A stretch of DNA of 32,361 bases from JBFJVZ01 sp041623895. GTDB taxonomy: Bacteria; Planctomycetota; Planctomycetia; Pirellulales; Pirellulaceae. The position numbers were made by a program, and so were the translations under genes. The DNA lies in NCBI GenBank assembly GCA_041623895.1, contig JBFJVZ010000023.1, positions 1 to 32,361 on the forward strand, written 5' to 3'. The notes below the pieces were generated by a model. That model saw only the letters and a program-made list of their open reading frames with translations. It was not told where the DNA came from and did not search any database. Shown here piece after piece: positions 8,059 to 16,733 of the stretch (position 1 is its first letter; each line of letters begins with the position of its first letter).

Positions 8059-9501
8059 ATGTCCGGGCAACCACCAAATCGCGGCATCTTCCGCACCCTC
8101 ATCGACAATTCCTTTCTCTTGATTGCTGGGGCAGTCGCCGCCCTGCTGTGGGCCAATATTGCCCACCAACGCGCCAGCACCAGCTATCAAGACTTCATCC
8201 ACTTTGACATCCGCACGCTGTGGGGCGGTAACACTTCTGATGGCCACCAGCTGCCACACGAAGTCGAACACGGCGAACAGCATGATGCAACGCATGAAGG
8301 CGAGAATTCGCCTGCCGCAGATGCGGAGCATTCCGCAGCCGGGCAAGTGGAAGACGGCGATCATCAAGCCGGCGATCATCAAGCCGGCGATCACGATGCG
8401 CACGGTGATCACGAATCCCATCACCACTGGTACCACCTTTCATTCATTATCAACGACGTGTTGATGGCACTGTTCTTTGCCATCGCCGCCAAAGAAGTTT
8501 GGGAATCGATGTTGCCTGGCGGCGCGCTTTCAAATCCTCGCAAGGCTGCCACACCACTGATGGCGACGTTGGGTGGAATTGTGGGACCGGCAGTTATCTA
8601 TTTTGGCGGCGCTTACTTCTCCGGGCCAGAACTGTTCTTGCAACTTGGTAAAGGCTGGGCCGTTCCCTGTGCGACCGATATTGCTTTCAGTTACCTGGTC
8701 GCGCGAATCATTTTTGGCGCGGGGCATCCGGCGATCGCGTTTCTGCTGCTGTTGGCAATCGCGGATGATGCAGCCGGGTTGCTGATTCTGGCCGTGTTTT
8801 ATCCATCGGCTCCCGTCGTGCCCATGTGGTTGCTGTTGACCGTCGGTGCCATGGCGTTGGCAGCGGTATTGGCAAAGTTGCGTGTCCACAACCATTGGGT
8901 CTACTTTTTGGGACCGGGGATCATCAGTTGGTATTCGTTTTATCAAGCCAACGTGCACCCCGCGCTTGGTTTGGTGCCGATCATTCCATTGATGCCGCAT
9001 GCTCATACCGACCTGGGGATTTTTGCGCGGGAAGAACTGCAGCGGCACGACACATTGAACGAGTTCGAGCACTTTTGGAAGACACCGGTCGAGTATTTTC
9101 TCGGCTTATTCGGGTTGGCCAACGCCGGCGTTGTGCTCAGCAGTTTGGGTACCGGAACCTGGCTGGTGTTGGCTGGCTTGTTGATTGGCAAGCCAGTCGG
9201 GATCACCTTGCTGACGCTGATTGCGGAGAAAGGGTTCAAGCTGGAAAAGCCGTCCGGAATGGACTACCGCCACGTGGTCACGCTTGGCATGGTTGCCGGG
9301 ATCGGCTTTACGGTGGCTTTGTTCGTATCTGTCGCCGCGTTTACCCAGCCCGGAGTCATTCAGGACTCCGTTAAAATGGGAGCGCTGTTGAGCTTTGCTG
9401 CCGCGCCACTGGCGATCGTCTTGGGCAAGTCGCTGGGAATTCGACCGGGATGTGTGACTGCTAACGATGGCAGCGCCGCCGTGGCTGATGAAAACGAGTG
9501 A
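8059..9501 (+). CDS. nhaA: Na+/H+ antiporter NhaA with a His/Asp-rich loop insert
   Basis: Inner-membrane antiporter that exchanges sodium for protons, pH-regulated in E. coli. Family marks: TM1 FLLIAGAVAALLWANIA (residues 19-35), CATDIAFSYLVARIIFG with Asp207 (equivalent to Asp133 of E. coli), and LLAIADDAAGLLILAVFY with the paired Asp236/Asp237 that bind the ion. Later helices and the GMVAGIGFTVALFVS segment also fit. The protein is longer than usual (480 against about 390) because residues 59-125, between TM1 and TM2, hold a very acidic segment with about fifteen His residues. In E. coli NhaA this loop is the periplasmic beta-hairpin of the dimer interface. Part of the insert comes from a 15-bp tandem repeat (8356-8393). 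ATG 8059 has only a weak ribosome site. The next gene starts close after its end. Confidence 0.93.
   Translation: MSGQPPNRGIFRTLIDNSFLLIAGAVAALLWANIAHQRASTSYQDFIHFDIRTLWGGNTSDGHQLPHEVEHGEQHDATHEGENSPAADAEHSAAGQVEDGDHQAGDHQAGDHDAHGDHESHHHWYHLSFIINDVLMALFFAIAAKEVWESMLPGGALSNPRKAATPLMATLGGIVGPAVIYFGGAYFSGPELFLQLGKGWAVPCATDIAFSYLVARIIFGAGHPAIAFLLLLAIADDAAGLLILAVFYPSAPVVPMWLLLTVGAMALAAVLAKLRVHNHWVYFLGPGIISWYSFYQANVHPALGLVPIIPLMPHAHTDLGIFAREELQRHDTLNEFEHFWKTPVEYFLGLFGLANAGVVLSSLGTGTWLVLAGLLIGKPVGITLLTLIAEKGFKLEKPSGMDYRHVVTLGMVAGIGFTVALFVSVAAFTQPGVIQDSVKMGALLSFAAAPLAIVLGKSLGIRPGCVTANDGSAAVADENE
8356..8393 (+). repeat. 15-bp tandem repeat inside nhaA
   Basis: Unit GGCGATCATCAAGCC at 8356-8370 and 8371-8385, with a third partial copy to 8393. 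It encodes repeated GDHQA in the His-rich loop of the antiporter and is in frame (15 nt), so copy-number changes would lengthen or shorten the loop without frameshift. Confidence 0.85.
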
Positions 9502-9547
9502 GTCAACAAGCTACTCAATAATTGATAGAGCGAAGGACAATCTCTTG

Positions 9548-10591
9548 ATGCACCAGGAAGACTTACCAGTCGAAGCGATAGGCGAAGATGAGTTCGAGCG
9601 CCCACAGCCCGCCGACGAACCGATCACTACCATCGATTCCGGAGATCTGTTGCAGGTCATGCGGCACACGATTGATCGGCTGGAAAAAGATCAAACTGCG
9701 CGTGGCGATTTAAAGATCCTGTCGCGAACGCTGCGTGAATTGCGATACGCATTCACCGTTTTTCGGCCTTATCGCCGCCGCCGCAAGGTCACGATTTTCG
9801 GCTCCGCACGCACCGAGCCAGGCCATCCTGCCTATGAGTCAGCGGTCGAGTTGGGGCGAAAAATGGCTGAGCACGGCTGGATGGTGATCACCGGGGCGGG
9901 CGGCGGCATCATGGAAGCTGGGCATAAAGGCGCCGGCCGTGAGGCTTCGATGGGGCTGAACATCATGTTGCCGTTTGAACAGAGCGCGAACCCTTATATC
10001 GAAGGTGATCCGAAACTGGTCACGATGAAGTATTTCTTCACCCGCAAACTGATGTTTGTCAAAGAGTGCAGCGGTGTCGTTTGTTGCCCGGGTGGTTTCG
10101 GAACGCTGGATGAGGCACTGGAAACGTTGACGTTGATGCAAACCGGCAAGCAGACGATGATCCCGCTGGTGCTGCTGGATCATCCCGGTGGGGACTATTG
10201 GCGCAACCTCGGTAAATTCATCAACAATAGCCTGCTGGCTGGAAGTATGATCAGCCCGGAAGACGTCCACATGTACAAGATCACCGATTCCGTTGACGAA
10301 GCGATCGAAGAGACACTGGGCTTTTACGACGTGTATCACAGCATGCGATACGTGCGGAACTTGTTGGTGTTCCGCATGAAGCAGGAATTGACCGCCGGGC
10401 AACTCGATCAAGTCCAAACCGATTTTGCTGAGATTCTGGTCGACGGGAAATTCAGTCAATCCGAGGCGCTGCCGGAGGAAATTGGCGAACCTGACCTTGC
10501 GCATTTGCCCCGCTTGGTGTTTCATTTCGATCGGCGTTCGCTGGGCCGACTGCGGATGTTGATCAATTGCATCAACAGAAGAAATCTCTAA
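9548..10591 (+). CDS. LOG-family nucleotide 5'-monophosphate phosphoribohydrolase-like protein
   Basis: Belongs to the LOG / TIGR00730 Rossmann-fold family (once misannotated as lysine decarboxylase), members of which split nucleoside monophosphates into base and ribose 5-phosphate. Seen: VTIFGSAR strand, GAGGGIMEAGHKGA (about residues 116-129) and the signature CCPGGFGTLDEALE (about 179-192), with the usual Arg/Lys helix FFTRKLMFVKE before it. ATG 9548 is chosen because AAGGA lies about 10 nt upstream; in-frame ATGs at 9467 and 9488 would overlap nhaA. About 75 N-terminal and 90 C-terminal residues exceed the short LOG type (about 190 residues). Cytoplasmic; substrate base unknown. It is probably co-transcribed with nhaA and followed by a strong hairpin. 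Confidence 0.88.
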   Translation: MHQEDLPVEAIGEDEFERPQPADEPITTIDSGDLLQVMRHTIDRLEKDQTARGDLKILSRTLRELRYAFTVFRPYRRRRKVTIFGSARTEPGHPAYESAVELGRKMAEHGWMVITGAGGGIMEAGHKGAGREASMGLNIMLPFEQSANPYIEGDPKLVTMKYFFTRKLMFVKECSGVVCCPGGFGTLDEALETLTLMQTGKQTMIPLVLLDHPGGDYWRNLGKFINNSLLAGSMISPEDVHMYKITDSVDEAIEETLGFYDVYHSMRYVRNLLVFRMKQELTAGQLDQVQTDFAEILVDGKFSQSEALPEEIGEPDLAHLPRLVFHFDRRSLGRLRMLINCINRRNL

Positions 10592-10595
10592 CCCC

Positions 10596-10640
10596 AGGCC
10601 GCAGGCGAGGCGGTTGTGCAGACGACCTCGCCTGCGGCCT
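10596..10640 (+). terminator. Strong hairpin after the LOG-family gene
   Basis: Perfect 15-bp arms at 10596-10610 (AGGCCGCAGGCGAGG) and 10626-10640 with a 15-nt loop, starting 5 nt after the stop codon. There is no U-run, so it is not a textbook intrinsic terminator; it may still end or stabilise transcripts before the next gene at 10673. Confidence 0.55.
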
Positions 10641-10672
10641 CGCGTTAAACGCAGAACCCCTGAGTTCGTTCG

Positions 10673-12370
10673 ATGCGATTGCTTACGTTCGGTTTGTTTC
10701 TGCTCTCGCTGGCGACGATCGTTAACACCTTTGCTGCCGAGCAGCACTGCGTTGTTGCCAGTGTTCATCCCTTGGCAACCGACGCCGGCATCACGGCCTA
10801 TCAGCGTGGTGGAAACGCGGTGGATGCGGCGATCACAACCGCGCTAACCTTGGGTGTCGTCGACAATCACAACTCGGGAATCGGCGGCGGTTGCTTTATC
10901 TTGATTCGCGATCCCAAGGGCAGCATCACGGCGATCGATGGCCGCGAAACGGCACCGCTGGCCGCCACCAAAGACATGTATGTCCGGGACGGCAAAGCCC
11001 AAACCGAATTGAGCACGGTCGGTCCGTTGGCGGTGGCCACGCCCGGCGCGTTGGCGGCATACGATCTGGCGATTCGATCGTTTGGGAAAACGGAACTAGC
11101 CGACGCACTGCAGCCCGGCACAAAGATCGCCGCCGCCGGTTTTCCGATCGATCGGGTTTACGCCGCCAAGCTTGCCGACAAAGCAGAGCAACTTGCCAGG
11201 TTTCCCGGCAGTCGCGATGCCCTACTGAAGCCGGACGGTTCACCCTACCAGGAGGGAGAAATTCTCCAGCAAACGGATCTCGCTGACACCTATAACTCGA
11301 TTGCCCGTGAAGGTATCGATTGGTTCTATCGCGGGCCATTTGCCAAGAATGTTGACAATTGGATGCGCGAACATGGCGGTATCCTGACAACGCGAGACTT
11401 CGACCAATACCAGCCTGCGCTCCGTAACGCGATTGTTACCGATTACCGGCAGTGGAAGATCGTGGGCTTTCCACCCCCCAGTTCCGGTGGTGTTCATGTC
11501 GCCCAGATATTGAACATGCTGGAACCTTTCGATTTGCGTGCTGCAAACCAGCGTGATCCGGTCGCTGCGACGCACCTGACAATCGAAGCGATGAAGCTTG
11601 CCTTTGCCGACCGCGCTCATTGGTTGGGCGATGCCGATTTCGCGCGTGTGCCGGTGGGACTGATTGACAAAGATTACGCGCGCACGCTGGCCGCCCGGAT
11701 CAACGCGGAACGTTCGACGGACGTGCCCAACCATGGTGAACCAGCAACGTTTGACGATCGCTACTTCGGCCGCCACACAACACACATTGCCGCCGCCGAC
11801 AGCGAAGGCTACTGGGTCGCCATCACGGCGACGGTGAACACAACCTTCGGGTCAAAAGTCATCGTGCCCGGCACCGGTGTGGTGCTGAATAATGAAATGG
11901 ATGACTTTTCGATTCAGCCCGGTGTTCCCAACGCGTTCGGATTGGTCGGCGCTGAGAATAATGCAATCGAACCTGGAAAACGGCCGCTGTCGAGCATGAG
12001 TCCAACCATTATTTTGGATCGCCGCGGACAACCCATCATGACCGTCGGCGCCGCGGGCGGACCCAAGATCATTACGCAGGTGGTCCTGGCGATCATCCGT
12101 TGCCTGGACTTCGGCCAGTCGTTGAGCGAAGCGATTGCAGGTCCCCGGTTTCATCATCAATGGCGCCCGGACAAAGTATACGTGGAAAACACCACAGACG
12201 AATTGCTGATTCAGCGGTTAAAGCAACGCGGTCACAAGATCACGACGACCGCGCACAGCGGAATCAGCCAGGGAATCCGCCGTAGGGTCAGCGGCGATCT
12301 TGTTGGCGTTCACGATCCACGCGTGCCTGGAAAAGTCGCCCGCACCGCGCGAGAGGCGATAGCAAAGTAG
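10673..12370 (+). CDS. ggt: Gamma-glutamyltranspeptidase (secreted)
   Basis: Self-processing N-terminal nucleophile hydrolase that cleaves gamma-glutamyl bonds, for instance of glutathione, in the periplasm. A signal peptide (MRLLTFGLFLLSLATIVNTFAA) precedes the family opening ASVHPLATDAGI...GGNAVDAA and LGVVDNHNSGIGGGCF (residues 60-75). The catalytic Thr is the first Thr of TTH at residue 369, corresponding to Thr391 of the E. coli enzyme (TTHYSV), so autocleavage would give large and small subunits near 368/369. Downstream NTTFGS, LNNEMDDFS and PLSSMSPT (oxyanion region) are all present. Length 565 is normal. The ATG lies 33 nt after the terminator-like hairpin, so it likely has its own promoter. 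Cys in GIGGGCF where Gly is usual is minor. Confidence 0.93.
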   Translation: MRLLTFGLFLLSLATIVNTFAAEQHCVVASVHPLATDAGITAYQRGGNAVDAAITTALTLGVVDNHNSGIGGGCFILIRDPKGSITAIDGRETAPLAATKDMYVRDGKAQTELSTVGPLAVATPGALAAYDLAIRSFGKTELADALQPGTKIAAAGFPIDRVYAAKLADKAEQLARFPGSRDALLKPDGSPYQEGEILQQTDLADTYNSIAREGIDWFYRGPFAKNVDNWMREHGGILTTRDFDQYQPALRNAIVTDYRQWKIVGFPPPSSGGVHVAQILNMLEPFDLRAANQRDPVAATHLTIEAMKLAFADRAHWLGDADFARVPVGLIDKDYARTLAARINAERSTDVPNHGEPATFDDRYFGRHTTHIAAADSEGYWVAITATVNTTFGSKVIVPGTGVVLNNEMDDFSIQPGVPNAFGLVGAENNAIEPGKRPLSSMSPTIILDRRGQPIMTVGAAGGPKIITQVVLAIIRCLDFGQSLSEAIAGPRFHHQWRPDKVYVENTTDELLIQRLKQRGHKITTTAHSGISQGIRRRVSGDLVGVHDPRVPGKVARTAREAIAK

Positions 12371-12421
12371 TTCTTTGTTCTGCAGACTTACCAACATTGA
12401 ACCAATGTCCGCCACGACACG

Positions 12422-14083
12422 ATGAAATCGATTACTTTTTTGCCTTGTGTTCTGCTGCTACTGACGGTGCATAGCTCCGTTTTGGCACAATCAAAGTCCC
12501 CCACCAAGTCTGTTCCCGCCGACTCGGACAAAGACCGCGAAACAGCCACGGTGATGAACCAGGGAGTGAAACTGTTTACCGACCGCGATTACACGTTGAC
12601 CGAAGCGCCGGAGTTTTTGCTGGGACAGAGATTCCTGCGAACCAGCATCGAAGGCTATGAAATTCGCTGTGTCCAGCCGGGCGAGATTCTCGTATTGACG
12701 CTGAGCAAACCGCACTCCGCTAATCAATCTGCGTCGCTGTTAAAACTGGGATTCCAGAAAGTTGACACGCCCGAGTTCCAGCTCTTTACCGGCGACATCA
12801 ATCGCGTCTTTGCCTGGCGCAAGACAATCAAGAAAGGGGACCAACTCAAGTTTCGCAAACTTGCCTTACTGGTGACCGGCCAAGCTGCTGAAGTGCAGCT
12901 TGTACACGCCGAGCCAGAATCGGCCGAGCAAGCGGCGGCCCGTATTAAACGGATGGAACAGATCGCCGACCACGCGCTTATCCCGCCTGTACTGAACACG
13001 TCACCGCTGCCGGAGTACGGTTACGACAAACTCGATTATGGCATGACGATTGGGATCGAACGTACGACCGGTGGGCGGTTGTGGGCTTGCTGGGTCGCCG
13101 GTGGTGACAGCCCCGCAGCGTTCTTTGTGTTGGCCAGCAGTGATGACGACGGGGAAAGTTGGTCGGCCCCCAGGTTGGTGGTTGATTCGCATGCCAAAGA
13201 TTTGCCCCGCCCGCGCAGCATTCTGGTTGGCAACCTGTGGACCGATCCGCGCGGCCGGTTGTGGTTGATCTTTGACCAGTCCATGGACATGTTCGATGGC
13301 CGTGCCGGTGTGTGGGCAAGCGTTTGCGAAAACCCGGACGCGGAACAGGCCGTATGGTCGCCGCCGCGCCGAATCTGGCACGGCGTGACATTGAACAAAC
13401 CGACGGTGCTGTCCACGGGCGAGTGGATGTTGCCGATCTCACTGGATCAGCGTGGTGGTTTTGGACCGTTCAAGGGTTGCTTCGCGGAACTTGATCCGAT
13501 GCGCGGTGCCAATGTTTTTGTATCGACCGATCAAGGCGACACGTGGCAGCGGCGCGGCATGGCGGCTTTTCCCAATCCAGACTGGCACGAGCACATGATC
13601 GTGGAGCGCAACGACGGTTCGCTGTGGATGCTCGCTCGTACCCGCAATGGGATTATGGAAAGTACCTCAGCCGACGGTGGGCAAACCTGGTCGGTGCCGG
13701 TTGATTCGGACGTCAAACATCCAAACGCGCGGTTCCACATTCGCCGCCTCAAGTCGGGCCGCTTGTTGCTGATCAAACATGGCGACGCGATTGATGCACA
13801 CCAGGGACGCGTGCAACTGAGCGCGTGGCTTTCTGATGATGACGGGAAACGATGGACAGGCGGGCTGGTTCTGGACGAGCGGACAGGCATCTCGTATCCC
13901 GACGGTTTTCAGTCGCCCGATGGGACGATCTACATATCGTATGACCGCAATCGTGCCACAGACGGCGAAATCCTACTCGCACGGTTCAGCGAAGAAGACA
14001 TCCTGGCCGGCAAACTGGTCAGCCCCAAGTCGAAACTAAAAATGTTGATCAGCCGCCCGCTGGCGCCGCGAAGGCAAAAATAG
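12422..14083 (+). CDS. Secreted sialidase-like (BNR/Asp-box) protein
   Basis: Secreted six-bladed beta-propeller of the exo-alpha-sialidase/BNR type. Signal peptide MKSITFLPCVLLLLTVHSSVLAQ. Four Asp-box motifs (S-x-D-x-G-x-T-W type) are visible: SSDDDGESW near 239, STDQGDTW near 368, SADGGQTW near 416, SDDDGKRW near 471. Residues about 40-165 form an extra N-terminal domain that I do not recognise, perhaps carbohydrate-binding. The propeller could act on sialic acids, but planctomycetes have many BNR proteins without proven sialidase activity, and I did not locate the full Arg triad, so substrate is open. It lies 51 nt after ggt on the same strand and converges with the sulfatase, which fits a glycan-degradation setting. 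Confidence 0.8.
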   Translation: MKSITFLPCVLLLLTVHSSVLAQSKSPTKSVPADSDKDRETATVMNQGVKLFTDRDYTLTEAPEFLLGQRFLRTSIEGYEIRCVQPGEILVLTLSKPHSANQSASLLKLGFQKVDTPEFQLFTGDINRVFAWRKTIKKGDQLKFRKLALLVTGQAAEVQLVHAEPESAEQAAARIKRMEQIADHALIPPVLNTSPLPEYGYDKLDYGMTIGIERTTGGRLWACWVAGGDSPAAFFVLASSDDDGESWSAPRLVVDSHAKDLPRPRSILVGNLWTDPRGRLWLIFDQSMDMFDGRAGVWASVCENPDAEQAVWSPPRRIWHGVTLNKPTVLSTGEWMLPISLDQRGGFGPFKGCFAELDPMRGANVFVSTDQGDTWQRRGMAAFPNPDWHEHMIVERNDGSLWMLARTRNGIMESTSADGGQTWSVPVDSDVKHPNARFHIRRLKSGRLLLIKHGDAIDAHQGRVQLSAWLSDDDGKRWTGGLVLDERTGISYPDGFQSPDGTIYISYDRNRATDGEILLARFSEEDILAGKLVSPKSKLKMLISRPLAPRRQK

Positions 14084-14114
14084 GCTTAGTAGCCCCGAAG
14101 TGGGCGACAATTTA

Positions 14115-14316
14115 CATAGCCCAGGCTAAGCAGAGCAAGCTCCGCGAGCGAATGCAGGCCTGGGGTTGGAGCCAATCGAGAATTTGTCTGCCACCAGCCG
14201 ATCAGTCGGCGGCGTCGCCGACTGATCGGCTGGTGGCAGAAGGAGAAAGATCGCAACGAATCCCAGGCCGTCGCCATCGCTCGCACACTCGCGATTGACT
14301 TGGCCTGGGCTAAGCA
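14115..14316. repeat. Composite inverted repeat with 25-bp perfect hairpin (in the 14084-14423 spacer)
   Basis: The spacer between convergent genes holds an imperfect nested inverted repeat. The outer arms share TAGCCCAGGC and AAG (14117-14130 against 14298-14313), the next arms share GCGAGCGA and GGCCTGGG, and the centre is a perfect 25-bp palindrome, 14187-14211 and 14216-14240, with a 4-nt loop GCGT. A smaller hairpin (GGGCC-TTC-GGCCC) follows at 14324-14336. No protein gene is supported in the spacer. Its position between convergent genes fits a bidirectional terminator, or a non-coding repeat family scattered in the genome. Confidence 0.8.
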
Positions 14317-14366
14317 AACTGCTGGGCCTTCGGCCCGGTCGCCGTCGCCTTAAGCCGGACACTCTG

Positions 14367-14415
14367 CAAGTCCTGGCCTACCGATGATCCCACATCAATG
14401 ATGAAAATGCTCTAG
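14367..14415. repeat. Repeat copy shared with 20539-20587
   Basis: A 49-nt sequence that matches 20539-20587 at 46 of 49 positions, ending in GAAAATGC-x-CTAG. It lies 8 nt short of the sulfatase stop (14424). The other copy is the right half of a full palindromic element, so this one is a half element or a remnant. Confidence 0.85.
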
Positions 14416-14423
14416 ACAAAAAC

Positions 14424-16106
14424 CTACCGCTCCCGCGCAGTGTTCCAGTAGCCCCGAAACACGTTAAGTGGGTTGGCGGTCTTGGGGTCCGTTCCCTGAG
14501 GCGCTTTGTTCCATTGCCAAAAGTCCTTGAACAAAGCCGCTGCATCGGGCGCGGGGCGGCCGCTCCAATAATCACGGTCGTGATCGAGGATCGCCTGCCG
14601 GGATTGCCGCCAATCAGCGATCACCTCCGCAAACCAGGCGTCATACTTGCCCGCCAGCAGCCCGACTAATTCTGGATGGGCTGCGGCGACGTCATGGCGT
14701 TCAGCGGGATCAGCCGCCAAATCGAACAGGCGAGGTTTTTTCTGCTGAAACGGCGGTACGTCGCCGAGTTCCCGATCGAGCGGCATTTCCCAGTGTGGGT
14801 GAACGATGCCGCGCAGGTAGGAAGGGTTGTCGCGCGCCGAATCTTTTCTCATCGTCGCCGGCGCGCCCGGCCAAACCAGTTTCCATTGGCCCCGACGAAT
14901 CGCCGCATCACTGTGAGCCGCAGGCCTGTAGCGGTTCTTTTGGAAGGGCAACACGCGGGTCTCCAGCGTCGGCTGACGCTTGCCCATCAACATCGGCATG
15001 ACATTCACACCATCAAATGGTTTGGCGTTGCTGGAGAATTCAGCGCTGTCCGCACCTGTGACGCTGAGCAGAGTGGGTAGCCAGTCGCAGCCATGGACCG
15101 GCGTGCTGCTGATCCGTCCCTCCGAAATGTGTCCCGGCCAGGCAACGATGGCAGGAACGCGGATGCCTTGCTCGCCCACATCGCCTTTGTTGCCGGAGAA
15201 ACTGGCGTGATAACGCTCCGTCGAATCACCTTCGACTTTTCCCAAGTACGCGCCATTGTCACTGGTGAAAACAATGATCGTGTTGTTCCACAAGCCCTGC
15301 TCTTTGAGCGTCTGGAAGACTCGCGCTAGTCCCGTGTCCATTGCCTCGATCATTGCGTAGATGACGGCGACGGTCTTGCTGGCGTCATCTCCGAGCCGCC
15401 GACGATACTTTTCAACGAGCGTTTCCGGCGCTTGGAACGGAGCGTGGGGTGCGTGGTGCGACAGGAAAAGCGCAAAGGGTTTGCCATTACCGCTGCTTTC
15501 ACGAATCAAGCGGATGGCCTCGTCATTGAGCGCATCGGTCAGGTAGCGTCCGTCGTGTGGCACGGCCAAGTCACCACCGGGTGTGGCGGCGCTACAGCGC
15601 AGCAGGTTCCACTTCCAGTAATCCTGTCCGCCATTGGGAAAACCGTAGAACAATTCGAATCCCCGCCGGTGGGGCAAATAATCCCGGCAATAAAGACCGT
15701 TGTGCCATTTGCCAATCAGCGCCGTCGCATACCCCGCGTCTCGGAAATAGTCGCCGAATGTTTTCTCCGCAAGCGCGATGCGATCCAAACCGCGGTTGCT
15801 GGGAACATCGACGGCTCCTGTGCGGTGATTGAAACGACCAGTCAGATAGCCGGCTCGCGAGGGAGCGCATAGCGGCGATGGCGCGTAGTGATCTGTCAGC
15901 AGCACGCCTTCGCTTGCCAAAGCGTTAATGGCTGGCGTCTCTACGTATGGATTTCCATAGCACTGTAGATCGCCAATACCGAGATCGTCGGCGAGCACAA
16001 ACAGAATGTTGGGCCGCAGCCCTTCCGTCGGCGGATCAGCAGCATACAGTGCGGCCAGCGGCAGATGCAGCAAGGCGGCGAACAGGATGAAGCTGAGTTT
16101 CATCAT
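14424..16106 (-). CDS. Secreted formylglycine-type sulfatase (arylsulfatase-like, S1 family)
   Basis: Hydrolyses sulfate esters, probably of marine polysaccharides. Signal peptide MMKLSFILFAALLHLPLAALYA; then RPNILFVLADDLGIGD with metal-binding Asp40/Asp41 and the signature CAPSRAGYLTGR, where Cys80 would be converted to formylglycine (C-x-P-S-R type). Further conserved parts: GKWHNG, SHHAPHAPF, VFTSDNGA with the metal Asp/Asn and a C-terminal subdomain ending VFRGYWNT. Length 560 is normal. The ATG at 16106 overlaps the stop of the rhombosortase-like gene (ATGA, 16103-16106), so translation is probably coupled and the gene belongs to the operon starting at 18884. No anchoring tail is seen at its own C-terminus. 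A converting enzyme is not in the window. Exact substrate unknown. Confidence 0.92.
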   Translation of the reverse strand: MMKLSFILFAALLHLPLAALYAADPPTEGLRPNILFVLADDLGIGDLQCYGNPYVETPAINALASEGVLLTDHYAPSPLCAPSRAGYLTGRFNHRTGAVDVPSNRGLDRIALAEKTFGDYFRDAGYATALIGKWHNGLYCRDYLPHRRGFELFYGFPNGGQDYWKWNLLRCSAATPGGDLAVPHDGRYLTDALNDEAIRLIRESSGNGKPFALFLSHHAPHAPFQAPETLVEKYRRRLGDDASKTVAVIYAMIEAMDTGLARVFQTLKEQGLWNNTIIVFTSDNGAYLGKVEGDSTERYHASFSGNKGDVGEQGIRVPAIVAWPGHISEGRISSTPVHGCDWLPTLLSVTGADSAEFSSNAKPFDGVNVMPMLMGKRQPTLETRVLPFQKNRYRPAAHSDAAIRRGQWKLVWPGAPATMRKDSARDNPSYLRGIVHPHWEMPLDRELGDVPPFQQKKPRLFDLAADPAERHDVAAAHPELVGLLAGKYDAWFAEVIADWRQSRQAILDHDRDYWSGRPAPDAAALFKDFWQWNKAPQGTDPKTANPLNVFRGYWNTARER

Positions 16107-16720
16107 TGAAAAGCTTTCTGGATTGTGAAGTCACGCACCTTTGCCGAGGTAGCACAACTATAGAGCAAAAACCCGATCAGTGCTCCGGCCAAGTGAGCCT
16201 CCACCAGTGGTGTAAAGTCCGACGAGTCGACAAACAGCGTTTGCCCGGTCGTGATCTCGTATAACAACTTGCCAACCAGTGCCACGCAAGGCGCTAGCCA
16301 GAAGCCGGCTGCTAATCGATCACGGTTACGCACGGATTGGCGGATCTGGTCTGCGGCCAGCCAAACGAACAGCCCCGTATCCAGCCCGCTGAGGCCGCGG
16401 TAAATCGTGATCTGGCTGCAGAAAACGCTGATCGCGATTGAGATTCCCGCCATCATCACGGCAATCGCTACTGCGAATTGCCGTGGATGCTGGCGTTCGT
16501 TTACTGCGCCCAAGACAGCAAACATCAGCAAGTCCCAGAACAGGTGATTGCCATCGTAGTGCGTGACGTGTCCCGTCCAGATTCGCCACCACTGACCATC
16601 GTTGACGCTCGCGAAGTCCAGTTGCCACCACTGCGCCAACGGTGGAAACGCGCAAGCCAACAAGGCGGCAAGCGAAACAATGATCGTGACGGGATACTTG
16701 CTGATCAGGGACAAGAACAT
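16103..16720 (-). CDS. Rhombosortase-like rhomboid intramembrane serine protease
   Basis: Small membrane protease (205 residues from ATG 16720) fitting the rhombosortase family, which processes proteins with a GlyGly-CTERM tail. About six hydrophobic segments are visible. Rhomboid marks: DGQWWRIWTGHVTH and GNHLFWDLLMF in the early part, the catalytic motif YRGLSG with Ser111, and the likely catalytic His166 in VEAHLAGALIGFL. The start at 16720 is chosen because the longer in-frame reading lacks a good start and overlaps the upstream gene; the gap to the upstream stop (16734) is then 13 nt. Immediately upstream is a protein with a Gly-rich, hydrophobic, Arg-rich tail, the expected substrate type, and downstream the sulfatase overlaps its stop. 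A general rhomboid is the alternative, but length and neighbour favour rhombosortase. Confidence 0.82.
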   Translation of the reverse strand: MFLSLISKYPVTIIVSLAALLACAFPPLAQWWQLDFASVNDGQWWRIWTGHVTHYDGNHLFWDLLMFAVLGAVNERQHPRQFAVAIAVMMAGISIAISVFCSQITIYRGLSGLDTGLFVWLAADQIRQSVRNRDRLAAGFWLAPCVALVGKLLYEITTGQTLFVDSSDFTPLVEAHLAGALIGFLLYSCATSAKVRDFTIQKAFQ

Positions 16721-16733
16721 GATTTTTGTTGTC

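Noticed and set aside
7248..8207. 319-residue plus-strand frame spanning the end of the second cytochrome gene and the start of nhaA
   Set aside because: It overlaps two strongly supported genes in another frame and has no recognisable domain.
8356..8393. Tandem repeat considered as a CRISPR-like array
   Set aside because: Units are 15 bp, contiguous without spacers, and in frame inside nhaA.
9839..10768. 309-residue minus-strand reading frame opposite the LOG-family gene
   Set aside because: Antisense to a gene with the PGGFGT signature, crosses the terminator hairpin, and shows no protein-like motif.
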